The position numbers were made by a program, and so were the translations under genes. From contig JAISEB010000005.1 of assembly GCA_031264395.1 (NCBI GenBank), forward strand, positions 1-9,295: DNA of 9,295 nucleotides, written 5' to 3'. Source of the DNA: Treponema sp. (GTDB lineage Bacteria > Spirochaetota > Spirochaetia > Treponematales > Breznakiellaceae). Below, piece by piece: positions 4,796-9,295 of the stretch (positions are counted from its first letter, which is position 1; each line of letters starts with the position of its first letter). The notes under the pieces are model-generated. The model was not told the origin of the DNA and did no database searches. It saw only the letters and a list, made by a program, of their open reading frames with translations.

Positions 4796-7375
4796 TTGTT
4801 CAAAGGTTTGACACAGCGCGTTCAGCGTATTCTTTCTTCGGATGCCCAGGAAGAGGCCCGCCGTTTCAATTCGGATCAGCTTCTGCCGGAGCATATTGTA
4901 ATCGCCTTTCTTAAGGAAGGGGCGGGAACCGCCTGCAAGGCGCTGACCTTCCTCCGCATCGATCTGCAGGAATTCAGGCGTACCGTCGAAAACGGGATTC
5001 CCCGCATTTCGGGCATCTTCATACACGGCGACGTTCCTCCCTCAAAACGGACCAAAGCCCTTCTGGAGCTTGCCACCGAAGAGGCCCGTTCCATGGGAAG
5101 CGATTATCTGGGAACGGAACACCTCCTCTTTGCCGCGATGCGCGAGCAGGATTCGACGGTTCAGGTATACCTGGGCCAGCGGGCGGTGGACGCCGACATG
5201 CTGCGGGTGGTGGTACAGACCACGTTTAACCGGCCCTCTCCTTCCCGCAGCGAAGGCGAATATGTTTCATCGGGCGGTTATCCTTCGTACTTTATCCGCC
5301 GTGACGCGGAATACAAGACGCCCCACGGTTCCCGCGTCAAGCCCGCCTCGTATCCTGTATTGACGCCCACTCTTGACGAATATTCCCGCGATTTAACCGC
5401 CCTTGCCCGCGCCGGTAAAATGGACCCCGTCGTGGGCCGCGGAAAGGAAATAAACCGGGCCGTCCGCATTCTTGCCCGGAGAACCAAAAACAACCCTGTT
5501 CTTGTCGGCGAGCCGGGAGTGGGAAAAACCGCCGTCGTGGAGGGCCTTGCCCAGCTTATTGCCGGGGACGGCGTTCCCGAGGCCCTCGCCGGACGGCGCA
5601 TCCTTTCGCTGGATCTTGGCTCCGTGGTGGCCGGCACCAAGTACCGCGGCGAATTTGAGGAGCGGCTCAAGAAGATAATGCGGGAAATTGTCCAAGCGGG
5701 CAACGTGATCCTCTTCATAGACGAGATACACACGATAATAGGGGCGGGCGGCGCCGAGGGTACCATAGACGCTTCCAACATGCTTAAACCGGCCCTTTCC
5801 CGCGGGGAAGTACACTGTATAGGGGCCACCACGCTGACCGAATACCGGAAACATTTTGAGCGGGACGCGGCCCTGGAACGGCGTTTTCAGTCCATAGCGG
5901 TCCAGGAGCCCGCCGTTGAGGAAACGGTGGAAATACTCCGGGGCCTGCGGAAGAGGTACGAAGATCACCACCGGGTAACGTACACAGACGAGGCGGTGGC
6001 GGCCGCGGCAAGAATGGCCCACCGTTATATTTCGGGCCGTTTCATGCCGGACAAGGCCATAGACATCCTTGACGAAGCGGGGGCCATGCGGAAACTTGAA
6101 AACAGCCGGGAGCCCCCCGAAATTTCGGCCGTAGAGGCCGAGATCCTCCACCTTACCGAAGAAAAGGGGGCGCTTGTTACCGCGCAGGACTATGAACACG
6201 CGGCGGAAGTGAGGGACAGGGTAAGGAGTCTAAGGGGCCGCCTTGAAACCATGCGGATAGCCTGGGAACGGGCGTCAAGGAACGACAGGGCGCTTGTCTC
6301 TGAAGGGGACATAAGGCGGGTAGTGTCGGAGGCGACCGGCATACCCCTTACTCATCTTGAGGAACAGGAATCGCGGCGGCTTCTGCATATAGAGGAAGAT
6401 CTGCACCGCGCTGTCGTAGGACAGGACGACGCGGTTAACCGCGTGGCGTCGGCGATACGCCGGTCCCGGACGGGCATATCCTCCCCGAAACGGCCCATGG
6501 GCTCCTTTATTTTTCTTGGTCCCACAGGCGTGGGAAAAACCCTTCTTGCCAAGCGGCTTGCCGAATATCTCTTCGGCAGCGAGGAATCCCTTGTCCGCAT
6601 CGACATGTCCGACTACATGGAAAGGCACAATGTTTCGCGCCTTGTCGGGGCCCCGCCGGGGTATATAGGCTATGAGGAAGGGGGAGGGCTTACCGAGCAG
6701 ATCAGGCGGAACCCCTACAGGGTGATCCTCCTTGATGAAATTGAAAAGGCCCACCGCGACGTGTTTAACCTGCTTCTGCAGGTAATGGAAGAAGGGGAAC
6801 TAAAGGACAGCCTGGGCCACACGGTCAGTTTCCGCAACACGGTGATCATCATGACCAGCAACGCGGGCGTGCGGGAAATTTCCCGTGAAAACAGGCTCGG
6901 CTTCGGGACGGGACAGGGGATAATGGGCATGGGAGAAATCGAAAGCCAGGCGCTTGGCGAACTCCGCCGCATCTTTAATCCCGAATTCCTCAACAGGGTG
7001 GATGAAACGGTCGTGTTTCACCCGCTTGACGCGGGGCAGATAGAAAAGATCCTCGACATACAGATTGCCGAGCTGGCGGAGCGCCTTGCCGGAGGCGGCT
7101 TTACCCTCCGCGTGCTTCCCGAGGCAAAACGGATACTCATGGAAAAGGGCTGGGACCCCAAATTCGGCGGCAGGCCTCTCAGGCGCACCCTCCAGAAGGA
7201 AATCGAAGATCCCCTTTCCCGGCTCATACTGGAAGGAGGGGAGGGCTCCGTCTTTACGGTGGACGCGCTGGACGGCGCCCTTTCGGTTTCGGGATACGGG
7301 GAAACCCCCGAAGCTCCCGGGGCTCTTGAGGCGAACGCCCTTGATTCAAAGGCGGGCCCGTACTCCGCCCTTTAG
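4796..7375 (+). CDS. clpC: ATP-dependent Clp protease ATP-binding subunit ClpC
   Basis: This 859-aa Hsp100/AAA+ unfoldase threads substrates into ClpP for degradation. Residues 1-145 are the Clp N-domain, with two repeats (ARRFNSDQLLPEHIVIAFL and ARSMGSDYLGTEHLLFAAM). The first AAA+ domain has Walker A GEPGVGKT (238-245) and Walker B VILFIDE (304-310). A UVR-like middle segment (about 457-487, DYEHAAEVRDRVRSL) is what separates ClpC from ClpB, which has a long coiled coil. The second AAA+ domain has Walker A GPTGVGKT (575-582), Walker B VILLDE (643-648) and sensor-2 GGRPLRR (791-797). LGF at 701-703 matches the ClpP-docking loop of ClpA/C/X proteins, so it is probably a proteolytic partner. 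The start is TTG 4796 after AGGGG with 6-nt spacing; MFKGLTQRVQRIL is the expected N-terminus and no in-frame ATG fits better. The rare start may lower output. The stop overlaps convergent glgC by 4 bp. Confidence 0.95.
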   Translation: MFKGLTQRVQRILSSDAQEEARRFNSDQLLPEHIVIAFLKEGAGTACKALTFLRIDLQEFRRTVENGIPRISGIFIHGDVPPSKRTKALLELATEEARSMGSDYLGTEHLLFAAMREQDSTVQVYLGQRAVDADMLRVVVQTTFNRPSPSRSEGEYVSSGGYPSYFIRRDAEYKTPHGSRVKPASYPVLTPTLDEYSRDLTALARAGKMDPVVGRGKEINRAVRILARRTKNNPVLVGEPGVGKTAVVEGLAQLIAGDGVPEALAGRRILSLDLGSVVAGTKYRGEFEERLKKIMREIVQAGNVILFIDEIHTIIGAGGAEGTIDASNMLKPALSRGEVHCIGATTLTEYRKHFERDAALERRFQSIAVQEPAVEETVEILRGLRKRYEDHHRVTYTDEAVAAAARMAHRYISGRFMPDKAIDILDEAGAMRKLENSREPPEISAVEAEILHLTEEKGALVTAQDYEHAAEVRDRVRSLRGRLETMRIAWERASRNDRALVSEGDIRRVVSEATGIPLTHLEEQESRRLLHIEEDLHRAVVGQDDAVNRVASAIRRSRTGISSPKRPMGSFIFLGPTGVGKTLLAKRLAEYLFGSEESLVRIDMSDYMERHNVSRLVGAPPGYIGYEEGGGLTEQIRRNPYRVILLDEIEKAHRDVFNLLLQVMEEGELKDSLGHTVSFRNTVIIMTSNAGVREISRENRLGFGTGQGIMGMGEIESQALGELRRIFNPEFLNRVDETVVFHPLDAGQIEKILDIQIAELAERLAGGGFTLRVLPEAKRILMEKGWDPKFGGRPLRRTLQKEIEDPLSRLILEGGEGSVFTVDALDGALSVSGYGETPEAPGALEANALDSKAGPYSAL

Positions 7376-8643
7376 ATCACCGTGCCCGGATACAGGACCG
7401 TGTTTTTGGGAATGACGATAATGCCGTCTATGATGTAGTAGTGGCCGTAGTTGCCGTCGTTGCGGGGAAGGTCGTCCACGCCTATGCGGCAGCCTTCGCC
7501 TATGCACGCGTTCTTGTCGATGATCGCCCGCTTTACAATGGTCCCCTTTCCTATGCCTATGTTGGGAATCCTCGCGTCGGCGTTTTCATGCTTGCGCGCT
7601 TCGGACTCGTAAAAGTCGGCGCCCATGCAGATGACCCCGTTGAGGCTTGCCCCCGATTCAATGATGGTTCTTACCCCTACGATGGAATTGGTGATGGACG
7701 CGTTGGTTATGATGCAGCCTTCGGCGGCGATGGACTGATTCATGTTGCTGAAATTCATCTTTGAGGGGGGGAGGCTGCGGGAATGGGTAAAGATGGGCCG
7801 CGCCTCGTCATAAAAGTCGAATTTGGGCTTTAAGGTGGTAAGCTCCAGGTTGGCCTCGTAAAAATTCCGTATGGTTCCTATGTCTTCCCAATAACCGTTA
7901 AAGATATAACTGTTCACTCTGAGCTTGCTTATGGCAAGCGGGATAACTTCCTTGCCGAAGTCGGTCAATTCGTTGGCAAGGCAGTCTTCCATGGCGCTCG
8001 AGTTGAACACGTAGATCCCCATAGAGGCGAGGTACACGTCGGAAGCCTGTTTTTCGTGCAACAGTCCGGGGGGAACTTTGAAATCGGCAATATCCTTGAC
8101 CGGCCCGGGTTTTTCAAGGAATTCGGTAATGGCGTTGTTCTTGTCCGCCTTGAGTATGCCAAGCTGGCTGGCGTTTTCCCTGTTCACTGTGGTACAGGCA
8201 ATGGTAATGGCCGCCCCCGAATCCCGGTGTTGCTTGAGCAGATCCTTAAGATCCATGCGGTACAGCTGATCTCCTGAGAGGATAAGATACCAGGAAGGGT
8301 TCTGTGTCCTGAAATGGACAAAATTCTTGCGGACCGCGTCGGCGGTGCCTTCGTACCATCCCGAATGTTCAAAGGTCTGCTCCGCGGCAAGGATCTCGAC
8401 AAAGCCCGAAGAAAAGGTGTCGAAATTGTATGTCTGGGAAAGATGCAGGTGAAGGGACGCCGAATTGAACTGGGTAAGGATGTAGATGTGCCTGAGATCG
8501 GCGTTGATGCAGTTCGAGATGGGAATGTCGACAAGCCGGTACTTCCCGCCGAAGGGAACAGCCGGTTTTGCCCGCGCCTGGGTCAGGGGAAACAGGCGGG
8601 TACCCTTGCCGCCTCCCAATACAATAGATAATACATCTGGCAT
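7372..8643 (-). CDS. glgC: Glucose-1-phosphate adenylyltransferase (ADP-glucose pyrophosphorylase), plant type
   Basis: This 423-aa enzyme makes ADP-glucose from glucose-1-phosphate and ATP, the committed step of bacterial glycogen synthesis in the cytoplasm. The N-terminal nucleotidyltransferase domain carries GGGKGTRLFPLT (10-21), KPAVPFGGKYRLVDIPISNC, GTADAVR (99-105), SGDQLYRMD with Asp125, the glucose-1-phosphate loop FLEKP (175-179) and YWEDIGT (251-257). From about 300 a left-handed beta-helix follows, including IIDKNACIGEGCRIG with Lys377 and the end IPKNTVLYPGTVI. The length and these motifs resemble cyanobacterial/plant enzymes more than the E. coli type. Effector specificity cannot be read from sequence. 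ATG 8643 is chosen: GAGGAGG lies 6-8 nt upstream and MPDVLSIVLGGGKG is the usual start. A longer frame from 8706 lies mostly in the leader. No glgA or branching enzyme is in this window. Confidence 0.95.
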   Translation of the reverse strand: MPDVLSIVLGGGKGTRLFPLTQARAKPAVPFGGKYRLVDIPISNCINADLRHIYILTQFNSASLHLHLSQTYNFDTFSSGFVEILAAEQTFEHSGWYEGTADAVRKNFVHFRTQNPSWYLILSGDQLYRMDLKDLLKQHRDSGAAITIACTTVNRENASQLGILKADKNNAITEFLEKPGPVKDIADFKVPPGLLHEKQASDVYLASMGIYVFNSSAMEDCLANELTDFGKEVIPLAISKLRVNSYIFNGYWEDIGTIRNFYEANLELTTLKPKFDFYDEARPIFTHSRSLPPSKMNFSNMNQSIAAEGCIITNASITNSIVGVRTIIESGASLNGVICMGADFYESEARKHENADARIPNIGIGKGTIVKRAIIDKNACIGEGCRIGVDDLPRNDGNYGHYYIIDGIIVIPKNTVLYPGTVI

Positions 8644-8720
8644 ACGGCGCCTCCTCGCAACAACTTCGTCTTCATACGAAATGCCGGGCTGCTTCACGCA
8701 ACACAAGACACATATAAAAT

Positions 8721-8749
8721 AGTATAAGGCGGAATTTCCCGTCTGTCGA
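8721..8749 (-). promoter_or_regulatory. Sigma70-like promoter of glgC
   Basis: On the minus strand, TCGACA (8749-8744, 5 of 6) and TATACT (8726-8721, 5 of 6) are separated by 17 bp. Predicted start is about 8714, giving a leader of about 70 nt that ends in GAGGAGG before ATG 8643. Confidence 0.65.
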
Positions 8750-8787
8750 GGCGCAGGTTACATTTTACACAGGTGAAATCCGGCGTA

Positions 8788-8817
8788 TTGCATTGTTTTT
8801 CCCAGGCGGGATACAAT
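8788..8817 (+). promoter_or_regulatory. Promoter of the helicase gene, possibly giving a leaderless mRNA
   Basis: TTGCAT (8788-8793) and TACAAT (8812-8817, 5 of 6) are 18 bp apart. The -10 ends only 5 bp before ATG 8823, so transcription would begin at about the A of the start codon. No good Shine-Dalgarno precedes the ATG. The promoter diverges from the glgC promoter, with 38 bp between the two -35 boxes. Confidence 0.5.
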
Positions 8818-8822
8818 ACGTC

Positions 8823-9295
8823 ATGCCGGAAGGCTCAGCGGGAATTGATCCGCATGACAGTGAACAACAGCTCCGGGCGCTGGAAGGAATACTTCGCGAT
8901 TCCGAATTTGCCCCTTATATCGTTTACGAACGGGTGCTGGAAGCCCGCGAAGGCCGTTACGCGCCTTTTCCCCCGGATCTGGACGAACGCCTTGCCGCGG
9001 CCCTGCGGCGGAGGGGAATAGAAAGGCTGTATACCCACCAGCTTGATGTCTGGAACACGCTTAAAGAGGGAAAAAACGCCGCGGTGCTTACCCCTACGGC
9101 GTCGGGAAAAACCCTCTGCTACAATCTTCCCTGCCTTGACATCCTGATGAAGGACGAGAAGGCCCGCTGCCTGTATCTTTTTCCCACCAAGGCCCTTTCC
9201 CAGGATCAGCAGTCGGAGCTTAACGGCATCGTTTCCCCGGACGGTCCGGGCGGTTTATTCCCCGGCCTTCCGGTAAAAGCGGTTACCTACGACGG
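8823..9295 (+). CDS. DEAD/DEAH-box helicase, MrfA/YprA-like (COG1205), N-terminal part
   Basis: The gene runs off the right edge, so only 157 codons of a protein normally near 700-1000 aa are present. A conserved N-terminal stretch (FAPYIVYERVLEAREGRYA, then FPPDLDERLAAALRRRGIERL) leads into the Q-motif-like LYTHQ (69-73), motif I TPTASGKT (90-97) followed by LCYNLP, and motif Ia LFPTKALSQDQ (119-129). The words TPTASGKTLCYNLP and LFPTKALSQDQ are typical of the Hrq1/MrfA superfamily 2 helicases, implicated in DNA repair in Bacillus. The downstream helicase lobe and the C-terminal cysteine-cluster domain cannot be seen here. ATG 8823 is the only ATG that keeps the conserved N-terminal stretch, and an upstream ribosome binding site is weak. 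It is divergent from glgC and probably functionally unrelated to it. Confidence 0.88.
   Translation, partial: MPEGSAGIDPHDSEQQLRALEGILRDSEFAPYIVYERVLEAREGRYAPFPPDLDERLAAALRRRGIERLYTHQLDVWNTLKEGKNAAVLTPTASGKTLCYNLPCLDILMKDEKARCLYLFPTKALSQDQQSELNGIVSPDGPGGLFPGLPVKAVTYD

Noticed and set aside
8644..8706. N-terminal extension of GlgC from an ATG at 8706
   Set aside because: GAGGAGG sits right before ATG 8643, the family starts near that Met, and the extension overlaps the leader close to the promoter.

Overview
The window looks like chromosomal DNA from a spirochaete, most probably a Treponema-type organism of the termite-gut kind. This is inferred from gene content recognised by eye, with no database search: a two-domain cyclic-nucleotide-binding protein of a type I associate with Treponema, a plant-type GlgC, a UVR-containing ClpC, and a lipoprotein joining an InlB-type repeat to GGGKFVAVG propeller repeats. 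Genes are fairly GC-rich, while the non-coding repeat blocks are AT-rich. Six substantial complete genes and one gene cut by the right edge can be supported.

Left third (1-2324), accessory in character. A sigma70-like promoter (177-205) sits just before a 42-codon mini-ORF (213-341) whose 3' half is a 21-unit CT microsatellite (298-339). A 9-bp hairpin and a good Shine-Dalgarno follow, then a 400-aa lipoprotein gene (429-1631) encoding one InlB-type repeat and seven propeller repeats. The gene is bracketed by related interspersed repeats in opposite orientation (1-140 against 1861-2140). A cluster of three tight hairpins lies downstream (1661-1768). In the observed tract length the mini-ORF stops early. 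Gaining one CT unit would move its stop onto the lipoprotein ATG, and losing one unit would carry it into the lipoprotein gene. This is a good candidate for a phase-variable translational switch.

Middle (2195-4671), housekeeping in character. A strong promoter (2195-2224) precedes a CNB-TPR-CNB regulator-like gene, an unrecognised exported protein, and a DUF192 exported protein that overlaps the preceding gene by 11 nt. The three are probably cotranscribed, although a 90-bp gap separates the first two.

Right (4675-9295). clpC has its own promoter, a leader that can fold into a three-way junction, and a TTG start. Its stop overlaps by 4 bp the stop of the convergent glgC gene (minus strand). 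Upstream of glgC lie divergent promoters, one for glgC and one for a COG1205/MrfA-type DEAD/DEAH helicase that runs off the right edge. The helicase promoter is so close to the ATG that the mRNA may be leaderless.

I see no tRNA, rRNA, CRISPR array, transposase, integrase or reverse transcriptase. The strongest candidate for something undescribed is the CT-repeat mini-ORF plus repeat-rich lipoprotein module on the left.
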